NCBI GenBank assembly: GCA_026991555.1
Contig: JALXBI010000102.1
Span: 1-40,262, forward strand
Length of the DNA stretch: 40,262 nucleotides
Direction: 5' to 3'
DNA from: Candidatus Aminicenantota bacterium
Lineage (GTDB): Bacteria > Acidobacteriota > Aminicenantia > S016-38
Shown: positions 1-7,849 of the stretch, piece after piece
Layout: every line of letters begins with the position of its first letter
How positions within the stretch are numbered: the stretch's first letter is position 1
Translations under genes and position numbers: made by a program
The notes under the pieces: model-generated
The model's database searches: none
Told to the model about the DNA's origin: nothing
Seen by the model: the letters and a program-made list of their open reading frames with translations, nothing else

Positions 1-91
1 TGAGCATGGGGAGTTCGTCCTGGATGTGGGAGATGAGGTGGTAGTAGGAGAGGGAGGAGGTTTTGATGTAGGCTCTGGCGATGCGACTCAT
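1..91 (-). mobile_element. N-terminal fragment of a REP-associated/IS200-like (Y1) transposase, truncated by window edge
   Basis: Reverse complement translates MSRIARAYIKTSSLSYYHLISHIQDELPML; the M-x-R-I-A-R start and YYHLIS-like segment resemble RAYT N-termini; flanked by GGGACAGGTCCG motif also present at the right window edge. Confidence 0.55.
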
Positions 92-97
92 GGGGAA

Positions 98-126
98 ATT
101 ATAGCAAATCGGACCTGTCCCGAAAA
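98..126 (-). promoter_or_regulatory. Extended -10 (TGC-TATAAT) promoter 6 nt upstream of transposase ATG, adjacent to GGGACAGGTCCG element end motif
   Basis: Minus strand reads TTTTCGGGACAGGTCCGATTTGCTATAATTTCCCCATG. Confidence 0.55.
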
Positions 127-146
127 GCTTTGAGATTTTCAAGCAA

Positions 147-1622
147 TCAAATTTCCGGTTTCTGGGAAGAAGCCCTTACGGCCCTGTCGTGGGCCCAGCT
201 CCTTATTTTCTTTATCTGCTCTGCCATGGTAGTGGAAAGGGGAACTGTATTGGTGAATATCCTATAAAGGTCGTCCTCCTCCACAGGTCTTCCCTGATTG
301 AAGGCTTCATACATGGAAGATATTATAGCTTGCTCTATTTCAGAACCCGACCAGCCCTTGGTAATCTGGGCAAGCTGATAGATGTTAAATCGCTCAGGAT
401 CTATCCCCCTTTTCCTGAAATGGATTCTGAAAATCTCCTCCCTTTCCTTGTGAGATGGAAGATCCACGAAGAAAATCTGGTCAAACCTTCCCCGGCGAAG
501 AAGTTCCGCCGGGAGCATGTCTATTCTGTTGGCAGTGGCCCCCACGAATACTCCTTCCTTGTGCTCCTGCATCCAGGTGAGAAAATACCCTAAAATCCTG
601 GCGGTGGAATCTGCAGTGTATTTATCGGTGATCCCACTTTCTATCTCGTCAAGCCATAAGACAGCCGGAGCAGCGGATTCCACCACTTTAAGGGCTTTTA
701 TAAAGGCTTCTTCCGGTGGGCCAGCCATTCCCGAGTAAACCAGGTTCATATCCAACCGGAAAAGGGGAAGTTCCCAAAGCGTAGCCACGGCCTTTATGGT
801 TATGCTCTTTCCACAACCGGTTATCCCCATTACCAGAAGCCCCTTTGGGGCATCAAGCCCGTATTCCTTCGCCTCCGGGGAAAAGGCCCTCTTCCTTTTT
901 ATTAACCAATCCTTTAAATTGTCCAATCCCCCTATATCATCCAATTTCAGTCTATCGGTTACATATTCCAGAACCCCCTCTTTCCTCATTATCTGCTTTT
1001 TTTCCTCCTTAAGAGCCTCTATAATTTCGGGTCCCGCGGTTTTCTTCTGGTGAAATACTTTTTTAAGGGCAAAGGAGGCCTCGTCCAAGGTAAAACCCTG
1101 GAGGGCAACGGCCATCTGATTTATGTCCTGCCTGGTAAGCTTGAACTCCACTCCCTTCTGTCGCCTCTCCCTCAAAAAGGAAACCACCAGTCCAAGGAGT
1201 TCCTGAAATTCCGGCAAGGGGTAATCCACCACCGCCACATGCCTTTTAAGCTCTTCAGGAATGGTAAAAACCGGAGAGAGGAGAAAGAGCCTTACCGGTT
1301 TTCCCTTCACCGAGAAGTAAACATCCCTGAACTTCCGAAGAACCTCGGGCTGGGAAAAATAACGGTGAACATCCTTAAAAAGAAAAAATCCCTTCTCTGC
1401 CCTGGAGGCTGCATCTAAGGCCTCCAGCAGCGAGGAAGACCCTATTTTCTTTTCCCCTTGCTTCAGACCCCGGGTTACGGTCCATACGAAGAGCTCTTCT
1501 CCTAAGGCAGATCGGGAAAATTCCTGAAGAATCTCCTCTACCCTCCCCTCTTCCCACGAGATTATGTATATGAGAGGATAGCCTGCAAAAATTAATTCCC
1601 GTATTTCCTCCTGGGCCTTCAT
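147..1622 (-). CDS. AAA+ ATPase, Ycf46-like
   Basis: 491 aa ORF; Walker A GITGCGKS, Walker B VLWLDEIE, GRFDQIFFVDLP; N-terminal degenerate region as in Ycf46-like proteins. Confidence 0.85.
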   Translation of the reverse strand: MKAQEEIRELIFAGYPLIYIISWEEGRVEEILQEFSRSALGEELFVWTVTRGLKQGEKKIGSSSLLEALDAASRAEKGFFLFKDVHRYFSQPEVLRKFRDVYFSVKGKPVRLFLLSPVFTIPEELKRHVAVVDYPLPEFQELLGLVVSFLRERRQKGVEFKLTRQDINQMAVALQGFTLDEASFALKKVFHQKKTAGPEIIEALKEEKKQIMRKEGVLEYVTDRLKLDDIGGLDNLKDWLIKRKRAFSPEAKEYGLDAPKGLLVMGITGCGKSITIKAVATLWELPLFRLDMNLVYSGMAGPPEEAFIKALKVVESAAPAVLWLDEIESGITDKYTADSTARILGYFLTWMQEHKEGVFVGATANRIDMLPAELLRRGRFDQIFFVDLPSHKEREEIFRIHFRKRGIDPERFNIYQLAQITKGWSGSEIEQAIISSMYEAFNQGRPVEEDDLYRIFTNTVPLSTTMAEQIKKIRSWAHDRAVRASSQKPEI

Positions 1623-1628
1623 AGACCT

Positions 1629-1634
1629 ATTTTA
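1629..1634 (-). promoter_or_regulatory. -10 element TAAAAT, 6 nt from the AAA+ ATG (predicted leaderless)
   Basis: Minus strand TTAAAATAGGTCTATG. Confidence 0.5.
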
Positions 1635-1645
1635 ACATTCCCCAA

Positions 1646-1675
1646 TTGACATAAAAACACATGTGATAATAAAAT
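1646..1675 (+). promoter_or_regulatory. Promoter TTGACA-N18-TAAAAT, 6 nt from ATG at 1682 (predicted leaderless)
   Basis: Exact -35 consensus at 1646-1651, TAAAAT at 1670-1675, then AAGTAT-ATG; no Shine-Dalgarno. Confidence 0.65.
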
Positions 1676-1681
1676 AAGTAT

Positions 1682-2407
1682 ATGGAAAACGAAATAGTGA
1701 AGATTCCTAAAGGCGTGGTTATATTCAGGGAGGGGGAAGAAGGTAATTTTATGTATCTTATACTGAAGGGGAAGGTAAAGATCCTGAGGAAGGGTCAGGA
1801 AATTGCCACCCTGGGCAAGGGGGATTTCTTCGGCGATCTTGGCCTTCTCACAGGGTTACCCAGGATAGCGGATGCCATATCCGAAGAGGATTGCGAGTTA
1901 ATTCTCGTGGACGAGAGTAGCTTTGACAAGATTATTAAATCCGACCCCACCCTGAGTATAAGAATTCTCAGGAAACTGGCACATCGTCTCAGGGAAATGT
2001 ATTCCCTTATGGACAGGATGGAAAAGGAGGAAACTTCCTTGGAGGTAGAAAACGAACCACTCCCACCCGGGGTTAAAGCATGGTTTGAACTGGAAAAGGA
2101 AGGTGAAATTTTCCCCATAGAACAGAAAATCACCTTTATAGGAAGGAAGGACCTTACCAGCTCTTTCATCCCCCATGTGGACCTTTCCCCCTACGACAAA
2201 AACCGTTATATCTCCAGAAGACATGCCAGGGTAATTTTCAGGAACGGAAAATTTTACATAAAGGAAGAGGTAGGAGTTTTAAACGGAACATTTTTAGATG
2301 ACAGAAGGATAAAACCAGGATTTCTCTATGACTTAGAGGATGGAACCCGGGTAACCCTGGGAAGGCTCACTCTGATTTTCCACAGTAAAATAAAACAAGC
2401 CTCTTAG
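1682..2407 (+). CDS. Cyclic nucleotide-binding domain + FHA domain protein
   Basis: N-term cNMP fold (FREGEEGNFMYLILKGKVKIL...LGKGDFFGDLGLLTG); C-term FHA (IGRKD...ISRRHARVIFRNGKFYIKEE..LNGTFLDDRRI). Confidence 0.9.
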   Translation: MENEIVKIPKGVVIFREGEEGNFMYLILKGKVKILRKGQEIATLGKGDFFGDLGLLTGLPRIADAISEEDCELILVDESSFDKIIKSDPTLSIRILRKLAHRLREMYSLMDRMEKEETSLEVENEPLPPGVKAWFELEKEGEIFPIEQKITFIGRKDLTSSFIPHVDLSPYDKNRYISRRHARVIFRNGKFYIKEEVGVLNGTFLDDRRIKPGFLYDLEDGTRVTLGRLTLIFHSKIKQAS

Positions 2408-3153
2408 TAACCCTCAAGGAGCCTTTCTCCGAGAACCTCTGGAAGTCCCTGACTTATAATCTTTTCCTTTGCTTTCTCCGCTGGATAGGAAAACCTGTAA
2501 AATCTCACCTCATCCTTTTCGTCGTTGTAAATAAGAAAGGTTCCCCGGGGATTCCTATCCCTTGGCTGGCCAACTGAGCCAGGATTTATAGCGTAGAGGA
2601 ATTCTTTTTTCAGTTTAATCCCGGTTCTTCCTTCTTTCAGCGGATGGTAAATGGCCACAGAATCCTTTTGCGGAGGAAATTCATAGACGGAAGGCACATG
2701 GGTGTGTCCGAAAAAGCAGATTCTCTCTCCGGAAAATTCTATGGCCTCAAGGGCATCGGCGGGGGTAAAGATGTAATAATCCTCATCAAAGGGAGCACCG
2801 TGACACAGGCAAATTCCCTCCCTGAGCCTGAGGGGGCCTCTTTTAAAAGTTTTCAGAAACTGGATAGAAAAGGGGCTTAATTTCTTTCTCGTCCACTCAA
2901 GGGCCTCCGCAGCCACCGGGTTGAAGAGCATGGTGGTATCAAGGCCCAGGGCCACTTTATCGTGATTTCCCATCACTGTTATTAAATTAGGCAAGGAGGC
3001 CAGGGCTTCTATCACCTCGTTGGGATTTGCTCCGTATCCCACCGCATCCCCTAAAAACACATAAGCATCGGGCTTAAGGCTCCGGGCCTTTTTCAAAAAA
3101 ACATTGAAGGCCTCCAGGTTGGAGTGAATGTCAGAGAAAATTAAGTACTTCAC
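2404..3153 (-). CDS. Metallophosphoesterase (YfcE/MJ0936-like)
   Basis: SDIHSNLEAF, FLGDAVGYG, MGNHD, CHGAP, FGHTHVP motifs. Confidence 0.92.
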   Translation of the reverse strand: MKYLIFSDIHSNLEAFNVFLKKARSLKPDAYVFLGDAVGYGANPNEVIEALASLPNLITVMGNHDKVALGLDTTMLFNPVAAEALEWTRKKLSPFSIQFLKTFKRGPLRLREGICLCHGAPFDEDYYIFTPADALEAIEFSGERICFFGHTHVPSVYEFPPQKDSVAIYHPLKEGRTGIKLKKEFLYAINPGSVGQPRDRNPRGTFLIYNDEKDEVRFYRFSYPAEKAKEKIISQGLPEVLGERLLEGY

Positions 3154-3991
3154 GATAAAGCTCCTCTGCGCGATAGGAACTCCTCACCAAGGGACCGGAT
3201 TCCACCGCTAAGAATCCCATCCCCAGTGCCGCCTCCTTCCACCCCTCAAATTCCTCAGGAGTATAATACCTTTCCACCGGGAGATTTTCAAAACCCGGTC
3301 TTAAATATTGACCTATGGTCAGAATTTTAACCCCGGCGTTTACCAGGTCCCTGAGGGTCTGAAAAATCTCCTTTTCCTTCTCGCCCAGACCCAGCATAAT
3401 CCCTGACTTGGTAATCAGCCCTTTCTTGCCGTAGTATTCGAGAACGCCGATGCTTCTTTTGTAAAAGGAACGGGGTCTTCCTATTTTAGGATAAAGGGAA
3501 AGGGGAACTTCAATATTGTGATTAAGGACGGAAGGAGGCTCCTGAAGAAGAACTTCAAGGTTTTCCTCCCTTCCCCCGAAATCAGGAATGAGAACCTCCA
3601 CCCCGGCTTTCGGAAGGCCCCTCTTCACTTCCCTCACGGTTTTAAAAAAATGGGAAGCCCCCCCATCGGGAAGATCGTCCCTGGTGACCGAGGTAATAAC
3701 CACATAGGAAAGTCCCATCTCCGCTGCAGCCTCCGCCACCCTAATGGGCTCTTCTGGGTCAAGGGGCATGGGTCTTCCGTGTTTTACAGCGCAGAAACCG
3801 CACTTCCTGGTGCATATGTCCCCCATAATCATGAAGGTGGCTGTTCCCTCCCCCCAGCATTTTGATATGTTGGGACAGCGGGCCTCCTCACATACCGTGT
3901 GCAGCCCTCGCTCCCTGAGGATTTTTCTGACCCTGAAGTAAACCTCCCCCCCTGGAAGCTTCCTTCTCACCCAGGGGGGTATTCTCTGCAA
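3131..3991 (-). CDS. lipA: Lipoyl synthase
   Basis: CEEARCPNISKCW N-terminal cluster plus radical-SAM CTRKCGFC. Confidence 0.95.
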   Translation of the reverse strand: MQRIPPWVRRKLPGGEVYFRVRKILRERGLHTVCEEARCPNISKCWGEGTATFMIMGDICTRKCGFCAVKHGRPMPLDPEEPIRVAEAAAEMGLSYVVITSVTRDDLPDGGASHFFKTVREVKRGLPKAGVEVLIPDFGGREENLEVLLQEPPSVLNHNIEVPLSLYPKIGRPRSFYKRSIGVLEYYGKKGLITKSGIMLGLGEKEKEIFQTLRDLVNAGVKILTIGQYLRPGFENLPVERYYTPEEFEGWKEAALGMGFLAVESGPLVRSSYRAEELYREVLNFL

Positions 3992-3992
3992 A

Positions 3993-4196
3993 TCAAACTC
4001 CTCCCCTTTCCCTCTTCATCTTCTTCCTTATTCGCTTGAGGGCCTGAAGCTTTTTCAACCTTCTTCTGACGCCGGGCTTCAGATAAACCGAGTGCTTTTT
4101 AATCTCACTGATAATGGCCTCCTGCTGGACCTTGCGCTTGAAGCGCTTGAGAGCGGATTCGAAGGATTCGCCTTCCTGCACTACCACGTAAGCCAA
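3993..4196 (-). CDS. rpsU: 30S ribosomal protein S21 (start re-assigned to TTG at 4196)
   Basis: (M)AYVVVQEGESFESALKRFKRKVQQEAIISEIKKHSVYLKPGVRRR; GGGAGGTGA 5' of TTG; family alignment favours TTG over the GTG/ATG at 4205/4202. Confidence 0.88.
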   Translation of the reverse strand: MAYVVVQEGESFESALKRFKRKVQQEAIISEIKKHSVYLKPGVRRRLKKLQALKRIRKKMKRERGGV

Positions 4197-4244
4197 GTTC
4201 ATCACCTCCCTTTTGAAAACTCAGATAGTATTTTACCATCCTCC

Positions 4245-5321
4245 TCAACCCTTAGAGAACTCCCAGGAAAGCCTTCTCAGGGCCTGGAGCTTCTCCTTTT
4301 CCCCTATTCTCGCTTTTTTTATGGCTTTTTCAAGAACTTCTATGGTTTTATCATAAACTGCCCGATTCACAGGATAAGGGGTCCCATCCTTGCCACCATG
4401 GGCAAAGGAATAAAGGGCAGGGTCGTTAAAACTGGGGCTTGCCCCGTAAATCAGGTCCGCAACCAAGGAAAGGGCCCTCAGAAATTTGGCTCCCACCCCC
4501 CTGATTTCCAGAAGCTCCTTAATATCAGAAGGAGCCCTCTGGTAAGTAGAAGCCATGGCCCTTCTAAGATGAACAGGGCTTATGTCCCGGACCAGAAGAG
4601 CATGACGGCGGGGAAGGTCCAGGACAATTAAACGGCGGATTTCCCTTTCGGTTTTTTCCGGGGCCTGCTTTGCCAGTTCCACAACAATCTCCCTGTTCTG
4701 GGCGGAATTCTTCGAAGTAAGGTCAAGGACCAGTGATTCCTTTCTCTGGGAGGAGATTCCAGAATGGGGTTCCTCAACAAAGTCAACCAGGCTTTCAGAA
4801 AGCCAGTGATATCTCCTGGCAAGCCCGACCTCCTCCCTCATGCCTTGCTGAACCACAGCCCACTTTCCTCCGGAGGTGAAGAAAATGGCATGGTGATAAA
4901 GGCTGTAGCCGTCCTGAAGAAGAGCCGAATCCACCTTGGCGGAAAGCCGGCTTGCCTGAATAATAGGAGCAGGCTCAAATCCGTATTTCTCCGCTAAGGA
5001 GTTCACCTCATCAGGGGTTCTCAGGGCTGCTTTGCCCTTCCCTCCGGCCACCATAAGCAGGGGAGAGGAAATTTCCCTGAGGGCTTCCTTTAAGGCTCCC
5101 ACCGTGGTCGTTGTGAGTCCGGAGGAATGCCAATCAAAACCTATAACGCATCCCAAGGATTGGAACCAGCCTGGATGGGAGATTCTCCTCAAAAATTCCT
5201 CCGGGGGGAAGTCCTCCAGCATGGCCTCAAGAATGGCCTTAGAAAGCAAAACCATCCTGCGGAAAAGCCAGCGGGGAGCTCTTCCTCCGTGGAGGGGAAG
5301 GTTGGCAATGCCTCGTCTCAC
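4245..5321 (-). CDS. DUF763 family protein
   Basis: MRRGIANLPLHGGRAPRWLFRRMVLLSKAI N-terminus characteristic of DUF763; GTG start. Confidence 0.85.
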   Translation of the reverse strand: MRRGIANLPLHGGRAPRWLFRRMVLLSKAILEAMLEDFPPEEFLRRISHPGWFQSLGCVIGFDWHSSGLTTTTVGALKEALREISSPLLMVAGGKGKAALRTPDEVNSLAEKYGFEPAPIIQASRLSAKVDSALLQDGYSLYHHAIFFTSGGKWAVVQQGMREEVGLARRYHWLSESLVDFVEEPHSGISSQRKESLVLDLTSKNSAQNREIVVELAKQAPEKTEREIRRLIVLDLPRRHALLVRDISPVHLRRAMASTYQRAPSDIKELLEIRGVGAKFLRALSLVADLIYGASPSFNDPALYSFAHGGKDGTPYPVNRAVYDKTIEVLEKAIKKARIGEKEKLQALRRLSWEFSKG

Positions 5322-5328
5322 ATGTTAA

Positions 5329-5334
5329 ATTATA
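5329..5334 (-). promoter_or_regulatory. -10 element TATAAT, 7 nt from GTG start of the DUF763 gene (predicted leaderless)
   Basis: Minus strand TTATAATTTAACATGTGAGACGA. Confidence 0.55.
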
Positions 5335-5346
5335 ACTTAAGCCCCA

Positions 5347-5399
5347 TAAGGGAGGGGGGACGGCCCCGAAGGGGGAAAAACCGTCCCCTCTTTCCCTTA
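5347..5399 (-). terminator. Long GC-rich hairpin overlapping the stop codon of the secreted-protein gene, with nested cUUCGg loop
   Basis: Arms TAAGGGA...GGGGACGG / CCGTCCCC...TCCCTTA; minus strand loop contains TTTTTCCCCCTTCGGGG; no classical 3' T-tract. Confidence 0.45.
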
Positions 5400-5966
5400 C
5401 TTGGTCGAGGGAGGTGCCTTCTTAACCTCAGGCAGAGGAGGGAGAATTATTCTGTTGAGAAATTCCTCCTCGGATATCTTCCCCTTGGAGAAAAGCCTCA
5501 CATCCTTCATTCTCACCTTGACCACCATGCAGGGATAGGAAACCGAACCGATGCTCCTGGGGGACTGGAAAACGAAGACCAACCAGTAATTGTCAGGAAC
5601 GCTCTTCAGCACATCACCGTAGCGGGAAGCTGCCATGATTCCCCTCTTAATTCCTTCCCTTATCCTGCTAACCATCTCCCCTTTCTTTTCCCGCAGTTTC
5701 CTGGCCACTTCCTTTTTCTTCTCTGCAGGCATCCTCTTCCACCTCCGGGCCACCCTCTCCCTCATGCGCTCCCTCATAGGATTGTGCACAAAGTAGAAAA
5801 CCCCGTAATCCTCCACTATAAAGGGGGAAACCTTAAAGGGGACCTTCCCGGAAGCGTTGAGGGCTGTGGAGAAAATGCTTCCGAACATCACCGCATCCTT
5901 TTCGATGTCCGAGGCGAAGGCACCCATAGCCATAACTAAAATCAGGGCAACCGCAATCTTTCTCAT
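5397..5966 (-). CDS. Secreted protein of unknown function, third gene of the sigma/anti-sigma operon
   Basis: Signal peptide MRKIAVALILVMAMGAFAS; basic helical segment RRWKRMPAEKKKEVARKLREKKGEM. Confidence 0.75.
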   Translation of the reverse strand: MRKIAVALILVMAMGAFASDIEKDAVMFGSIFSTALNASGKVPFKVSPFIVEDYGVFYFVHNPMRERMRERVARRWKRMPAEKKKEVARKLREKKGEMVSRIREGIKRGIMAASRYGDVLKSVPDNYWLVFVFQSPRSIGSVSYPCMVVKVRMKDVRLFSKGKISEEEFLNRIILPPLPEVKKAPPSTK

Positions 5967-5969
5967 GCC

Positions 5970-6386
5970 TTACCTCCTTGTTTTATTTTTTTCATCTTCG
6001 GTCACGAAATAATCCTTGAAGTCATCCAGGACCAGGGAAAAATCAGGGGATTTTAATTCAAGAACTTCCCAGCTGGGCTGGTAGGCCTGGATCTTTTCCT
6101 TATTCACCTCGTTCCTGGGAAGATTAAAGAAGAGGAGGAGAAGGAAAAGAAGGAAGGCAAGGGCAGCCCATGGAAAGGCCACCCTCTCCTCCACGAGAAC
6201 TGGAGGGGATGGGTATTTTTTCCTAAGGACTGAGGCCAAATCCCTGGCCTGCAGCAATTGCCTTAAATCCTCACGGCATTCGCTGCAGGTGGAAATATGC
6301 CGAAGAAGTTCCTCCTCCCTTTCCCTGGAAATTTCCCCGTAAACAAATTCCACAAGCATTTCCTTGTATTTACTGTGGTCTGCCAT
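5970..6386 (-). CDS. Anti-sigma factor with zinc-finger (zf-HC2-like) and one TM helix
   Basis: LLRHISTCSECREDLRQ (HxxxCxxC) and AALAFLLFLLLLFF; overlaps sigma gene. Confidence 0.87.
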   Translation of the reverse strand: MADHSKYKEMLVEFVYGEISREREEELLRHISTCSECREDLRQLLQARDLASVLRKKYPSPPVLVEERVAFPWAALAFLLFLLLLFFNLPRNEVNKEKIQAYQPSWEVLELKSPDFSLVLDDFKDYFVTEDEKNKTRR

Positions 6387-6882
6387 AGGCCTCCTCCTTC
6401 AACTTTAAATATTGTTCCCTGAGGGCCTTAAGGGCGTAAAAAAGCCTGCTTTTCACAGTGCCCTCGGGAATGGAAAGGATTCGGGCTATTTCCTTGATGG
6501 AGAACCCTTCCACCTCCTTTAGCAGGATAATCTCCCTCTGATGAGGGGGAAGGAGGTGAAGGGCAGCAAAGGCAAGCCCCTCCCTCTCTCCGGCCGAACT
6601 GGGAACCTGGAGCGGAATTTCCCTTCGCCTTTCCTCCCATACTTTTCTTATCTCGTTCATGGTTATAGAAAAAACCCATACTGAAAAAGCTCCCACTTCC
6701 CGGAGCCCGGAAATTTTCCTGGAGACGGTAAACAGCACCTGCTGGGTAACATCCGATGCATCGTCAGGATTACCTAAGTGCTTAAGGGCGAAATTGTAGA
6801 TTCTGGGCTGCCACTCCCTTAACAATGCCTCCACCGCTTTCCTCTCGCCCTTTCTGGCCCTTATTATCATTTCCTTGCTCAT
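6370..6882 (-). CDS. ECF-type RNA polymerase sigma factor (ORF track extends to 6891; start at ATG 6882 or GTG 6888)
   Basis: Sigma-70 region 2 (NFALKHLGNPDDASDVTQQVLF) and region 4 (LPPHQREIILLKEVEGFSIKEIARILSIPEGTVKSRLFYALKALR). Confidence 0.92.
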   Translation of the reverse strand: MSKEMIIRARKGERKAVEALLREWQPRIYNFALKHLGNPDDASDVTQQVLFTVSRKISGLREVGAFSVWVFSITMNEIRKVWEERRREIPLQVPSSAGEREGLAFAALHLLPPHQREIILLKEVEGFSIKEIARILSIPEGTVKSRLFYALKALREQYLKLKEEAYGRPQ

Positions 6883-6893
6883 TCTCACCAATT

Positions 6894-6922
6894 AAGATAC
6901 AATTCGCAGGTCAAAGGTTCAA
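6894..6922 (-). promoter_or_regulatory. Promoter TTGAAC-N17-TATCTT for the sigma operon
   Basis: Minus strand; -35 at 6917-6922, -10 at 6894-6899, GTG 5 nt and ATG 11 nt downstream. Confidence 0.5.
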
Positions 6923-6929
6923 AGAGAGG

Positions 6930-6958
6930 TTGACAAAAGGGGCTTTTTACTGTAAATT
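6930..6958 (+). promoter_or_regulatory. Promoter TTGACA-N17-TAAATT for the ribosomal protein operon
   Basis: -35 at 6930-6935 and -10 at 6953-6958; leads into GGAGTGTG SD and ATG at 6989. Confidence 0.7.
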
Positions 6959-6988
6959 ATTATGCTGACCAATCCGAAGGAGTGTGAA

Positions 6989-7423
6989 ATGAGGACTTAT
7001 CTCCCCAAAGAAAAGGACATAGTTAAGAAGTGGTGGCTTGTAGATGCTGAAGGGGTAACCCTGGGTAAACTTGCCACCGAGGTGGCCAGATTGCTCCGGG
7101 GAAAACACAAACCCATATTTACCCCCCACCTGGATACCGGGGATTTCGTCATTGTCATAAATGCGGAAAAGATAAAGGTGACGGGCAATAAACTTGCCCA
7201 GAAACTTTATCGCTCCCACTCCGGCTACCTGGGAAATCTGAGGGAACTCACTTTGAAGGAAATGCTACACCGCCATCCTGAAAAGGTTATAGAGGATGCG
7301 GTATGGGGCATGCTTCCCAAAAACCGACTGGGAAGGAGGCTTTACAGAAAACTTAAGGTTTACAGGGGTCCAGAACATCCCCACGGAGCCCAGAAACCTG
7401 AGAAATACGAAATCAAGGGGTGA
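6989..7423 (+). CDS. rplM: 50S ribosomal protein L13 (start moved from 6962 to 6989)
   Basis: [52 protein letters not shown] before 6989. Confidence 0.95.
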   Translation: MRTYLPKEKDIVKKWWLVDAEGVTLGKLATEVARLLRGKHKPIFTPHLDTGDFVIVINAEKIKVTGNKLAQKLYRSHSGYLGNLRELTLKEMLHRHPEKVIEDAVWGMLPKNRLGRRLYRKLKVYRGPEHPHGAQKPEKYEIKG

Positions 7424-7427
7424 TTAA

Positions 7428-7841
7428 ATGGAAGAGAAAAAAATTCCCTATCCTTACGGAACAGGAAGGAGAAAAACGGCAGTAGCAAGGGTTTTCCTGC
7501 TCCCTGAAACCCAGAAAATAAAACTCTTCGTCAACAATCGCGAGAGGGATTTTGAAACCTATTTTCCCTCTGAAACCATAAAGACCAGGATAAAGAGCCC
7601 TCTGTATCTTACGGGAACCCTTGAAAAATTCGGCCTTTACATAACCGTAAGTGGAGGCGGGGTCTCCGCCCAGGCTGACGCCATAAGGCTCGGCATAGCC
7701 AGGGCCTTAGTGGATTATAACTCCGAGTTTCGCAGGCTCCTCAAGGAGAAGGGCCTGCTAACCAGGGATCCCAGGGAAAAGGAAAGGAGAAAATACGGTC
7801 TTCACAAAGCCCGTAAGGCTCCTCAGTATCATAAGAGGTGA
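7428..7841 (+). CDS. rpsI: 30S ribosomal protein S9
   Basis: [15 protein letters not shown] ... [20 protein letters not shown]. Confidence 0.96.
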   Translation: MEEKKIPYPYGTGRRKTAVARVFLLPETQKIKLFVNNRERDFETYFPSETIKTRIKSPLYLTGTLEKFGLYITVSGGGVSAQADAIRLGIARALVDYNSEFRRLLKEKGLLTRDPREKERRKYGLHKARKAPQYHKR

Positions 7842-7849
7842 GGTGAAAA

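Noticed and set aside
4230-4235. TAAAAT upstream of rpsU as a separate promoter
   Set aside because: Possible -10, but no convincing -35 or extended TG was identified; left unannotated.
5127-5939. 270-aa plus-strand ORF antisense to DUF763 and the secreted protein
   Set aside because: Spans two well-supported minus-strand genes and their intergenic hairpin; low-complexity Pro/His/Leu composition typical of antisense of purine-rich coding DNA.
6962-6988. Upstream ATG for rplM at 6962
   Set aside because: Lies at the predicted TSS of the TTGACA-N17-TAAATT promoter with no SD, while 6989 has an SD and matches L13 N-termini.
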